This document shows positions 1-6,049 of a DNA stretch of 11,177 nucleotides, piece by piece. Below the pieces are notes generated by a model. It did not search any database. It was not told the DNA's origin and worked only from the letters and a program-made list of their open reading frames with translations. The position numbers and the translations under genes were made by a program. Position 1 is the first letter of the stretch. Every line of letters begins with the position of its first letter. This DNA is from Spirochaetaceae bacterium (GTDB lineage: Bacteria; Spirochaetota; Spirochaetia; Treponematales; Breznakiellaceae), in contig JAISZQ010000051.1 of NCBI GenBank assembly GCA_031269165.1, positions 1 through 11,177 of the forward strand, written 5' to 3'.

Positions 1-129
1 ACCGGGGACAAGGTTGTGGTGAGGATCAGGCTTGACGGAAGCCTGAGTATCTTATGGAAAGGGAAACCTCTCCTCATTGAGGAGATAAAAATACCTGAAA
101 AAGGCCATGCAGATTCTCATGCCGCGTGA
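1..129 (+). CDS. Insertion-sequence transposase, C-terminal fragment
   Basis: The first frame is open from the window edge to a TGA at 127-129 and gives 42 residues containing VVVRIRLDGSLSILWKGKPL. A short beta-rich tail of the form 'ldGslsilwkGkpL' is typical of the C-terminal domain that follows the DDE integrase core in IS481/ISNCY-like transposases. The catalytic core lies off the window. The stop is followed within 10 bp by the repeated motif described at 137-179, as expected where a transposase gene runs up to its IS end. The family assignment comes from memory of this tail and is tentative; whether the full gene is intact cannot be judged here. Confidence 0.6.
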   Translation, partial: TGDKVVVRIRLDGSLSILWKGKPLLIEEIKIPEKGHADSHAA

Positions 130-136
130 AGGATGA

Positions 137-179
137 GGACATTTCTATTGCGCTAAAACAGGGGACATTTCTATTGCGC
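137..179 (+). repeat. Two direct copies of an IS-end motif
   Basis: The 17-mer GGACATTTCTATTGCGC occurs at 137-153 and again, identical, at 163-179, a period of 26 bp. It lies directly after the transposase stop. Repeated subterminal motifs of this kind (xGGACATTTCTAxxxxGC) are familiar as transposase-binding sites at ISNCY/IS481-like ends. The exact outer boundary of the element is not visible because the other end and any target duplication are outside the window. Confidence 0.6.
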
Positions 180-203
180 CTTGACACTGGGAAAAAGGGG
201 GCC

Positions 204-232
204 TTGACAAAAACGGGTGCCTGTTGTATATT
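204..232 (+). promoter_or_regulatory. Strong sigma70-type promoter
   Basis: TTGACA (204-209) and TATATT (227-232) are separated by 17 bp, a near-consensus housekeeping promoter reading rightwards. No plus-strand gene with a credible start follows closely. Transcription would begin near 238-240, run through the hairpin-rich stretch at 238-306, and then enter the 3' end of the minus-strand nuclease-domain gene in antisense. It could also be an outward promoter beside the IS end. Confidence 0.6.
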
Positions 233-237
233 CATAG

Positions 238-306
238 GAGCCGGTTAAGGGTCGTTTGGGAGCCTTCGGTTCCCTAGACGTTGGCTCAAGGGGGCGGTTT
301 GCCGCC
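238..306 (+). ncRNA. Candidate structured RNA of unknown family
   Basis: Just downstream of the promoter the sequence folds well. GAGCC (238-242) pairs with GGCTC (283-287). Inside this, 258-264 pairs with 268-274 around a short TTC loop. A separate hairpin is formed by GGCGG (293-297) and CCGCC (302-306). I do not recognise it as tRNA, tmRNA, 4.5S, 6S or a known riboswitch. No clear T-tract terminator follows, so the 3' end is unknown. The call rests on the promoter-plus-fold combination only. Confidence 0.3.
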
Positions 307-322
307 AGCACGAGGCACCTTA

Positions 323-784
323 TCAGGGCGTTTTCCAGAGGGTTCTTATTTCCCCTTTGTGCGGCCCGCGCTCTATTGTTGCCAGATACACAGTTTCGTC
401 TATTCTTTTCTTGAAAAGAATTTTTTTATTCCCTCTTCTGTCCGTTTCGGTATGTTCCGCCGTGTCAAACTCATTCAAGACGATAGGAATAAGGGCTATG
501 TCATCGGGGGTCACATCTATTTGCCCCCGCGAGGCTTCCCCCTTTCCGTGCTGTTTTTTGATGTGCCTTATATCGCTGTCCGTAACAAAGAGAGTATGCA
601 CGTCCGTTCCCAGAAGCCGCTGTAACTCTGCTCTCAGTTTTCCGGTTACTTGCAACTCCATTTTAACGGTTGCTTTGCTCCCCTGCCATACGCTTTCCGC
701 TATAGCCGCAAAAATAGCGGCTTCCGGGTATTTTTCGGCAAGCTGTTTTTCCTTGTCTGTCATGCCGATATACTGTATCGGCAT
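323..784 (-). CDS. PBECR-like phage nuclease-domain protein
   Basis: This 153-aa protein resembles the PBECR group (phage barnase/EndoU/colicin E5-D/RelE-like nucleases), domains usually found at the C-end of MuF head-morphogenesis proteins or as separate phage cargo. Supporting features are the histidine-bearing DIRHIKKQHG at 71-80, the PDDIALIPIVL stretch at 93-103, a basic FKKRID at 124-129, and the closing GEIRTLWKT. These are the usual order of elements in that fold. An in-frame TGA lies five codons before the ATG at 784, so there is no fused head protein. A second in-frame ATG (codon 8, 763) is possible; neither start has a strong ribosome site. The first eight codons lie in a perfect palindrome (759-787). 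Activity and target are unknown; the family call is by motif memory. Confidence 0.55.
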   Translation of the reverse strand: MPIQYIGMTDKEKQLAEKYPEAAIFAAIAESVWQGSKATVKMELQVTGKLRAELQRLLGTDVHTLFVTDSDIRHIKKQHGKGEASRGQIDVTPDDIALIPIVLNEFDTAEHTETDRRGNKKILFKKRIDETVYLATIERGPHKGEIRTLWKTP

Positions 785-787
785 GAC
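759..787. repeat. Perfect palindrome over the start of the PBECR-like gene
   Basis: Arms at 759-770 and 776-787 (GTCATGCCGATA and its complement) match perfectly over 12 bp around the 5-bp centre TACTG. Both candidate ATG codons of the minus-strand gene lie in the arms, so its mRNA would carry the start codon inside a hairpin. The site could equally be an operator for a dimeric repressor. Confidence 0.6.
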
Positions 788-867
788 GGGAGCCTGTCAA
801 CAGTCCGCATGGCCTTTAACGCCGATGGCGCGGTTTGAAACAGCCGCCGCATTGTAATGTAATGCTA

Positions 868-896
868 TTAACATTTATCTGTTATCGCGGTATACT
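868..896 (+). promoter_or_regulatory. Promoter for the tail-like gene, giving a nearly leaderless transcript
   Basis: TTAACA (868-873), a 17-bp spacer and TATACT (891-896) form a good sigma70-type promoter. Expected initiation near 903 leaves only about three bases before the ATG at 906. No Shine-Dalgarno sequence is visible upstream of that ATG, and the frame closes at a TAA (855-857), so an upstream ATG is excluded. Confidence 0.45.
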
Positions 897-905
897 TTCC
901 CCATC

Positions 906-2606
906 ATGGCAACAACCTTTCTTGCGGAAATAGCGGGGCGTGCCGCGCTGAAACCGCAGTTTACCCCCTATGACGGTGTCTCCCGGCAACACGACATTTA
1001 CAGGCTGTACACGGGCGCGCGGCCGCAAAACACCTACTGGACTGACTGGGGCGGCTGGTACGACAATCAGGTCTCGCGGTCGGTGGAAATCCGTATCGTA
1101 AACTGGCTTTTCCCGGCTACTTCAATGGCGGACTTGCTCGTCATGGAAAACTCCTGCTACAGCGAAGACGGTTATCTCTATGTCCATGTGCCGCGCCACA
1201 CGTGGCTTTACAGTGAGTCTGAAACAACAATGGCGGTCATGCGGATTTTTCTTTCCGGCCCCAAGAGCGCGGAGAACGCCGCCGACATGATTCTTGACGG
1301 GCAGTACGCCGGGGCGCGGTTCGCGGTTCCCTCGGTCACCGTGAAACTGTCGGACGTTATTTCCGGGATAACGCTCTTCGGCACGTTTAACATCACGCTG
1401 GACAACCAAGACGGAATGTTTGACGGGGAGGGATCGGTTGAACTGTTTAATTCCCCGGTCAAGATACAGAAAGCCGTTGCCGAATACCCGGAGTATGAGG
1501 ACTTTCATAAAATCCGCGAAGGGCTGGTTGAAAGCGTAAAAGTTGACGATAAGAAATTCACGGTAACGGTTGCGGACAAGTTCAGAACACTTGACGGGCA
1601 GGTGTGCCGTCTGGTAAACGCGGACGATTTCCCGGTCGCGCAGGACAAGTACGACACGCTGGGCAAGCCGCTCCCGGTGGTATTCGGAACCGTGTCCGTG
1701 CCGCTGATTGAAATAGCGTACACGGAAACGGAAGATGGCGACAACATTACCATTAACGCCAAGTATCTTGCCGCCGAGCATATATCGGCTTTTATCGGCC
1801 TGTATGACGAGAACGGGACGAGCCTCCCGTACAGCCTGTCGGGGGCTGTCATTTTCTTTCAAAGAACGTCCTCGAAAGATGAAAAATTAAAGCCTGAGTA
1901 CGCGCGGCTTGCCGGGTATACCGCCAACAGGCTGGGAGAAATTGTAACGTGGCTTGTGGCAAAAAAGGATAGTTTGCAGTATGTGCCCTCAGTCTGGGAC
2001 GTGGAGGAGACGGACAGGTATATCACGGCTTCCCCCCGCCTGAACCTTGCCGTGACGGGCGGCGATATTAAGGCCGCCGTACAGACGGCTCTCAAAAGCG
2101 ATATGGCGTATCTTATCCAAAAGAATGACGGGCGGCTCACGCTGAGAAAATGGGGGGAAGATTACGCCGTCCATGAAATACCGGAATGGCGGATAACGGC
2201 GCAACCTGAGAAAAACTTCTCGGACGCGGAAAAGCATTATTTCTCGTCATGCGTCGTGCGGGGGAAGTATAACGATTTCACCAAGAACTACAGCGAATCA
2301 TACGTTTATAATGATACGGAAATGACAGCCGTTGACAAGTATCTAAAAAACAAGCTGGCCGAGTACGAAACAAGGCTTGCGGACACGGCGGGAATAAAGG
2401 ACATAGCGGCTTCCCTCGCGGCCCGGTTCAGCGTGATAAAAGACACGGTGCGGGTTTCCGTTGGCGTGGACACGTCCCAGTTCAATTTGCTGGACAAGGC
2501 CAGGATTAAAATCATCGTAAACGGGAGAAGGTATTCCAATAACGAGACATGGGTCATCAAGGAAATTAACCCCGCGCAGGATAAATTAGTCATGGAGTCT
2601 TTATAA
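906..2606 (+). CDS. Phage tail/baseplate-like structural protein
   Basis: This 566-aa protein has no signal peptide, membrane segment or catalytic motif. The recognisable stretch is SVTVKLSDV followed by GTFNITLDNQDGMFDG (about 143-174), then a 'REGLVESVKVDDKKFTVTVADKFRTLD' region (about 204-230) and GKPLPVVFGTVSVPLIEI (253-270). This order (a beta strand ending in LDNxDGxFD, then conversion of the coordinate frame, then 'GKPxPVVFGxV') is seen in phage tail tip, hub and baseplate proteins, where it builds beta-rich modules at the tail end. The C-terminal half (NNETWVIKEINPAQDKLVMESL at the end) is also consistent with a tail hub. I cannot assign the exact part. The ATG at 906 is the only credible start. 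The gene converges on the integrase with a hairpin between them, and neighbouring tail genes are missing. Confidence 0.55.
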   Translation: MATTFLAEIAGRAALKPQFTPYDGVSRQHDIYRLYTGARPQNTYWTDWGGWYDNQVSRSVEIRIVNWLFPATSMADLLVMENSCYSEDGYLYVHVPRHTWLYSESETTMAVMRIFLSGPKSAENAADMILDGQYAGARFAVPSVTVKLSDVISGITLFGTFNITLDNQDGMFDGEGSVELFNSPVKIQKAVAEYPEYEDFHKIREGLVESVKVDDKKFTVTVADKFRTLDGQVCRLVNADDFPVAQDKYDTLGKPLPVVFGTVSVPLIEIAYTETEDGDNITINAKYLAAEHISAFIGLYDENGTSLPYSLSGAVIFFQRTSSKDEKLKPEYARLAGYTANRLGEIVTWLVAKKDSLQYVPSVWDVEETDRYITASPRLNLAVTGGDIKAAVQTALKSDMAYLIQKNDGRLTLRKWGEDYAVHEIPEWRITAQPEKNFSDAEKHYFSSCVVRGKYNDFTKNYSESYVYNDTEMTAVDKYLKNKLAEYETRLADTAGIKDIAASLAARFSVIKDTVRVSVGVDTSQFNLLDKARIKIIVNGRRYSNNETWVIKEINPAQDKLVMESL

Positions 2607-2618
2607 AGAGGGAATGTT

Positions 2619-2642
2619 CGGTTATTGCGGGCGCAATAACCG
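2619..2642. terminator. Strong hairpin between convergent genes
   Basis: CGGTTATTGCG (2619-2629) and its exact complement (2632-2642) are separated by only GG, with further imperfect pairing outside (GTTC/GAAC around a bulge). It sits 12 bp after the tail-like gene and 12 bp after the integrase stop. Neither strand has a long T tract right after the stem, so efficient intrinsic termination is plausible but not assured. Confidence 0.5.
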
Positions 2643-2654
2643 GAACCGCCCTTC

Positions 2655-3935
2655 TTAGTCCCCCGGCAGTAACGCGCCGAACGCTTCCCGCTGGGCGATG
2701 CTGATTTTTTCCCGGTCGCCGGGGAGACGGTGGTCGGCGTAATGCTGCAATACCTGCGCGGTTTTATGCCCGGTTTGCGACTGAACGAGTTTGCCCTCAA
2801 GCCGACTCACCATAAAGGTGGCGAAGAAATGCCGCCACGCGTGAAACTTGTACTCGCGGGCTTGCGCCGGATCCATGCCGGAAGCCTCGAGCGCGTGCCG
2901 GAGACCACGGCTGAATATGCGTTGCTCAATTGGTTTCGTTGCGGAAACCTCGGCCCAGAAGACCGGGGCCTCAAGGCCCGTTCCATGCGGGTTGAGCGCG
3001 GCGACTTCCCGCAGCGCGTCCATCACAAAGCGGAAGGGAAGCTCGACAACGCGCTCCTCGTTGCTCTTTGGCATCTTGTAACCCTCAAGACGGTTCCACG
3101 AATGCCGGACATACAGGCAGCCTTCGCCCAGATCGCATACCCGCAACGCCTGTACTTCCCCGCATCTAAGGCCGGTGACGGCGGCCAGCATATTGGCGGT
3201 TTTCGCACGGCAGTCAGGCCACTCAAGACGAAAGATTTCCGTAACAACATCGGGCGTGAGGATTTTGCGCTTGCGCTCTTTCCCGGAGAACATCACAAGC
3301 CCCAGCGTAACATCAAGGGGTATTTTTTCTTTCCGGTACGCCCAGCGGAGGGGAATGCACCCGGCAAGCAAGATGCCGTTTTTTCGCTGGTACCCGGCCG
3401 GAAGCGAGGCGACGCTGTCGGCAAAGCCGCCGACATCATCCCTCGTGACGCCGCCAAGCCGCTTGTCCTTAAAATACGGCTCCCAGTGTTTTATAACCGT
3501 TCTCAAAGACTCGTCAACATAACGTCTGTGTATGGAATGCTGGCGGCGTAATTTTTCCCGGACATACGGGGAATGGTCCCAGTCCCAGAATTCTTTAAGG
3601 TAATCCACAAGACGCGGGCCGTCTTGGTCGCCCGCGAAAACGCACGATTTCACAAAGCCGCGATCCTGCAAGACACGGACAAGCGTCTCCGCGTCGCTCC
3701 CGGTGAGGGGCGTGTCCCGCAGGAGATTGCGGAGGGAATCCACCGGGACATTGACGGGGCCTTCTTTGCGGGGAATGCCCTCGCGGTACCACGCCCACGC
3801 CTGTTTGACGGCGTCGGCGTACTTTTCTTTGCGGGTGCTGACGGCGGGCAAATACCGCCCCGTCACTTCGTTTTTGAAGGCGACCAGATACGCGGGCCTG
3901 TCCGCGCGCTTGAAGACAGAGAACGGCTGAACCAT
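2655..3935 (-). CDS. int: Phage-type tyrosine recombinase (integrase)
   Basis: This 426-aa site-specific recombinase breaks and rejoins DNA through a tyrosine to insert or excise the prophage. An N-terminal arm-binding region (about 1-60) carries a 'YLVAFKNEVTGRYLPAVSTRKEKYADAVKQAW' type segment. A core-binding domain follows (about 105-215), then the catalytic domain. Visible catalytic residues are R257 in TGLRCGE, K290 in PKSNEERVVELP, H365 and R368 in HAWRH, H390 in TGHKT and Y399 in QHYAD, so the active site looks complete. The ATG at 3935 has AAGGG seven bases upstream. It faces away from tRNA-Lys, with a 125-bp gap containing direct repeats and a palindrome. Full length suggests it may still work although the prophage is gutted. 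Confidence 0.92.
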   Translation of the reverse strand: MVQPFSVFKRADRPAYLVAFKNEVTGRYLPAVSTRKEKYADAVKQAWAWYREGIPRKEGPVNVPVDSLRNLLRDTPLTGSDAETLVRVLQDRGFVKSCVFAGDQDGPRLVDYLKEFWDWDHSPYVREKLRRQHSIHRRYVDESLRTVIKHWEPYFKDKRLGGVTRDDVGGFADSVASLPAGYQRKNGILLAGCIPLRWAYRKEKIPLDVTLGLVMFSGKERKRKILTPDVVTEIFRLEWPDCRAKTANMLAAVTGLRCGEVQALRVCDLGEGCLYVRHSWNRLEGYKMPKSNEERVVELPFRFVMDALREVAALNPHGTGLEAPVFWAEVSATKPIEQRIFSRGLRHALEASGMDPAQAREYKFHAWRHFFATFMVSRLEGKLVQSQTGHKTAQVLQHYADHRLPGDREKISIAQREAFGALLPGD

Positions 3936-3970
3936 AACAAAACCCTTCGCGACAAGGGAACGACGGCGTT

Positions 3971-3991
3971 ATGTGTCGTTCATGTGTCGTT
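3971..3991. repeat. Tandem 10-mers upstream of int
   Basis: ATGTGTCGTT occurs at 3971-3980 and 3982-3991, a period of 11 bp, about one helical turn. Placed between the int start and the tRNA, they look like arm-type integrase or excisionase sites, or an operator for int. Confidence 0.4.
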
Positions 3992-4030
3992 TCTAAAAGT
4001 TATGGCTCCCTTCGCCGGGTGGCCTTTTGG

Positions 4031-4055
4031 TAAGTTGTTGTGCTACAACAACTTA
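4031..4055. other. Palindrome beside tRNA-Lys, possible attachment core
   Basis: TAAGTTGTTGT (4031-4041) and its exact complement (4045-4055) flank GCT. Counted as 9-bp arms around a 7-bp centre, the site has the geometry of a tyrosine-recombinase core site. It lies 5 bp beyond the 3' end of the tRNA. It lacks a T tract, so it is a poor terminator for the tRNA. The same TAAGTTGTTG arm recurs at the edges of the hairpin elements at 4223-4582. Confidence 0.4.
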
Positions 4056-4060
4056 GGGCT

Positions 4061-4133
4061 TGAGCCGTGCAGGCTTCGAACCTGCGACCCACAGATTAAG
4101 AGTCTGTTGCTCTACCAACTGAGCTAACGGCCC
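4061..4133 (-). tRNA. tRNA-Lys (CUU anticodon)
   Basis: Read on the minus strand from 4133, the 73-nt sequence folds as a canonical tRNA. The acceptor arm is GGGCCGU with ACGGCUC (one G-U pair), the D arm contains AGCUCAGUUGGUAGAGC, and the T arm is GCAGG/CCUGC around UUCGAAG. The anticodon stem is ACAGA/UCUGU with loop CUCUUAA, giving CUU at 4100-4098, hence lysine. The discriminator is A and CCA is not encoded. Its 3' end faces the integrase, so its 3' half is a likely target for prophage insertion; the gene itself remains complete. Confidence 0.97.
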
Positions 4134-4150
4134 GTTTAGGAACAGTACCT

Positions 4151-4179
4151 ATGATACACAAAACAAAAAAAGTTGACAA
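4151..4179 (-). promoter_or_regulatory. Promoter of tRNA-Lys
   Basis: On the minus strand TTGTCA (4179-4174) and TATCAT (4156-4151) are 17 bp apart. The -10 hexamer lies 17 bp before the mature 5' end of the tRNA, as expected for a short tRNA leader. Confidence 0.6.
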
Positions 4180-4222
4180 GCCCCCCTGCAATTCCAATCT
4201 CAAAAAAAAGAGGGGAGGGCCT

Positions 4223-4399
4223 TCCACTGTCAACAACTTAAGCCAATGGAATATAAGAGTGGTCAACGGATCACACAGATTTTTAGTTTTTTGTCCGCGA
4301 ATATACGCGAATGTATGCGAATACGCGCTGATGGGTATGTATCATTCGTATTTATTCGCGCCATTCGCGGACAAAAATTCTTAAGTTGTTGACAGTGGA
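4223..4399. repeat. Hairpin element, copy A (177 bp)
   Basis: The ends form a perfect 20-bp inverted repeat: 4223-4242 (starting TCCACTGTCAACAAC) is the exact complement of 4380-4399. A second perfect 15-bp inverted repeat (TTTTTGTCCGCGAAT, 4288-4302 with 4363-4377) lies inside, and the middle is rich in CGCGAAT-type words. About the first 55 bp and last 29 bp match copy B at an offset of 183 bp, while the centre does not. There is no coding capacity. It resembles a MITE or a long extragenic palindrome. Confidence 0.65.
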
Positions 4400-4405
4400 G
4401 GGCCT

Positions 4406-4582
4406 TCCCCTGTCAACAAATTAAGCAGATGGAAAATAAAAATGATCAACAGATTGTGCCGTGTATGGCGATCCGGATTACCCGGATGTTTCATACTTCA
4501 ACCCCGCTGCCGTTTACGGCGCAATCCGTGACGCTGTACGGCACAATTGGTAGACAAGAATCCTTGCTTTGTTGACAGTGGC
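4406..4582. repeat. Hairpin element, copy B (177 bp)
   Basis: This is the direct repeat of copy A, displaced by exactly 183 bp: CCTGTCAACAAATTAAG near the left end and GTTGACAGTGG (4571-4581) at the right. Its inner arms are different from those of copy A (ATTGTGCCGT at 4453-4462 with its complement at 4538-4547) but again self-complementary. The right end stops 22 bp from the transglycosylase stop codon. Confidence 0.6.
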
Positions 4583-4603
4583 ACGCTACGGCGTCCCGTA
4601 TCT

Positions 4604-6049
4604 TTATTGTACCGCCGGTATCAGCAGCCGATCTCCGATTTGGAGCGCTTTCTCCCGAATATCGGGATTGGCCTCGAAAATGCGCTTCTCCGATACGCCG
4701 TACGCGCGGGCCAGTCCGTAGATGGTGTCGCCGCGTGAAACGATATGCGTATAACTGCGGACAAGCGGGATTTCGGTCTGCGCGATCGCGTCGGCCAACG
4801 ACTCTTTCATTTCGGCGCGTACCTTTAATTTATAGGCGGGATCGGGCGGCGTTAGGGGAAAACGAAGCTCGGCGTTTGCCCGCTGTAATTCCCCGGCATC
4901 GATCCCGGCGATCTCAGCAAGCACCCGCACATCGGCCTGCCGTCCGACGAGTACCTGTTCCCATTTGACCCGCTCCGGCCAAAAGTTTTCAAAACCGGTC
5001 CTCCGGGGATTGGAAGCGATGTAGTAAACCGCGAGCAGTTTCGGCACATAGGAGATCGACTCCGTTCTCAGCACGTTCAGGGCGGAAAGTTCCCAGTAAT
5101 CTTTACCGGGATAGTTCTTCCGAATGGTACGGATCGCGCCGAGACCGGAATTGTAGGCGGCCAGGGCAAGCGGCCAGTCTTTCGTTTCCGCATAATTCAC
5201 CTGCAATTTTGAAAGAGCCGCATCGGTCGAAGCCCAAAAATCAAGCCGCTCGTCAATCCAATCACTGGATGTAAGCCAGGGGTGCATGCTGTTCCGCATG
5301 AACTGCCAAAGACCTGCCGCCCCCGACCGCGAGACAACCGTCGGCACAAACTCCGACTCGATGGCGGGGATGTAGAGAAGCTCTTCGGGAAGGTTTCGTT
5401 CCCGAATACGGTCTTGAATAAAAGCCATGTACGGCCCGCCGCGTTTCAGCACTTCCAGAAGCCATATTTTCGTGCCGTCTGAGGTGTAGCGGTTTATAAA
5501 AGAACGTGAAAGCGGTTTTTCAAAACCTTCGACAGACAGGGACGGCAGCACTTCTTTTTCGTTGGGCAGCCAGAAACGCGCCGGTTCAGGAGCCGCATCG
5601 TGCGCCGTAACAGTCTGCGTTTCCTTGTTATGACGCAGGGGTCGGTCGAAAAAAAGATGTTCAATAACCAGCGCGTGTTCGGGAAGCAGCTCGTGTTCGG
5701 GAGGCCCGTCATCGGAAAAAAGCCCGGATGCGGAACAAAAGAACAATGTTGCGGCAAAGAGCGCAATCCCGGCCCGAAACCTAGGCCGTGTCGGTACATT
5801 GGCTCGGCAGATGGGGGGCGTTGCGGGGGGCGGGCCACCCGCAGAGGGGGGTAGCGTAAGACCAAACGGAGGGAGGTGCGGACGCGCCTTTAGGCGTGGA
5901 CGTATCGACCGGAGCGCGTGTCTGGAGCGAGGGGGGAGACTTCCCCCTACAATACCCCGAAAAAATAACCGCACCCGGAGAGACTGAAGGAATTTGCAAA
6001 AAACAATGTTCAAAACTTTTCTCCATAATAAATCCCGGCCCATTCCCAT
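4604..6049 (-). CDS. mltD: MltD-type lytic transglycosylase with LysM domain
   Basis: The predicted enzyme cleaves the MurNAc-GlcNAc bond of peptidoglycan by lytic transglycosylation in the periplasm. Counting the whole open frame as 481 aa, the SLT domain spans about 205-345, with catalytic E231 in IESEF, the GAAGLWQFM block at 243-251 and AAYNSG at 297-302. A C-terminal LysM domain follows (about 433-477: HIVSRGDTIYGLARAYGVSEKRIFEANPDI) for glycan binding. Residues 87-112 (RPRFRAGIALFAATLFFCSASG) look like a signal peptide, so the real start should be just before them. However, no ATG, GTG or TTG lies in frame there. The frame stays open through a dispersed repeat (about 5800-5945) up to an ATG at 6049 inside the upstream gene, without a good ribosome site. 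The start given is only the maximal one. Family is secure; the gene symbol is by similarity. Confidence 0.85.
   Translation of the reverse strand: MGMGRDLLWRKVLNIVFCKFLQSLRVRLFFRGIVGGSLPPRSRHALRSIRPRLKARPHLPPFGLTLPPSAGGPPPATPPICRANVPTRPRFRAGIALFAATLFFCSASGLFSDDGPPEHELLPEHALVIEHLFFDRPLRHNKETQTVTAHDAAPEPARFWLPNEKEVLPSLSVEGFEKPLSRSFINRYTSDGTKIWLLEVLKRGGPYMAFIQDRIRERNLPEELLYIPAIESEFVPTVVSRSGAAGLWQFMRNSMHPWLTSSDWIDERLDFWASTDAALSKLQVNYAETKDWPLALAAYNSGLGAIRTIRKNYPGKDYWELSALNVLRTESISYVPKLLAVYYIASNPRRTGFENFWPERVKWEQVLVGRQADVRVLAEIAGIDAGELQRANAELRFPLTPPDPAYKLKVRAEMKESLADAIAQTEIPLVRSYTHIVSRGDTIYGLARAYGVSEKRIFEANPDIREKALQIGDRLLIPAVQ
5800..5945 (-). repeat. Dispersed GC-rich repeat in the transglycosylase 5' region
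   Basis: On the minus strand this stretch contains GTCTCCCCCCTCGCTCC (5940-5924), CGCTCCGGTC, and TACGCTACCCCCCTCTGCGGG (complement of 5838-5858). These motifs recur in the same order on the plus strand at 11015-11062. It also holds a small GCGCC/GGCGT hairpin near 5884-5897. The boundaries are approximate. It lies between the TPR-like gene and the signal-peptide codons of the transglycosylase, and is open in that frame. Confidence 0.55.

Larger units (their letters stand above)
323..4060. mobile_element. Prophage remnant next to tRNA-Lys
   Basis: An intact phage-type tyrosine recombinase starts 125 bp from the 3' end of a tRNA gene. It is followed inward by a tail/baseplate-like protein and a PBECR-type nuclease-domain gene typical of phage cargo. 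Everything else a phage needs is missing between the IS end on the left and the tRNA on the right, and a tail gene lies directly beside int. The far boundary is not in view: no second copy of the tRNA 3' end was found by eye in this window. The left limit given is the first phage-like gene, not a mapped att site. Confidence 0.6.

Noticed and set aside
251..287. Minus-strand CGTCTAGGGAACCG resembles the 5' motif of the guanidine-I (ykkC) riboswitch
   Set aside because: The other conserved blocks of that riboswitch (CUGGUCCGAGAG, ACACGGC, the AAAAGCCCGGG stretch) are absent and no transporter gene follows.
906..2606. Diversity-generating retroelement target in the tail-like gene
   Set aside because: No reverse transcriptase, template repeat or near-duplicate of the 3' end is present in the window.
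4061..4080. Second copy of the tRNA-Lys 3' end marking the distal attachment site
   Set aside because: No matching stretch was found by eye elsewhere in the window, so the other prophage end must lie outside or be lost.
2730..4127. Plus-strand open frames across the integrase and tRNA
   Set aside because: They lie antisense to the integrase with its full catalytic set, and one even translates the tRNA gene; no ribosome sites or recognisable domains.
4223..4582. Integron attC sites (a chromosomal integron is known in Treponema denticola)
   Set aside because: The ends do not fit the attC core words RYYYAAC and GTTRRRY, no cassette genes lie between them, and the nearby recombinase looks like a phage integrase.
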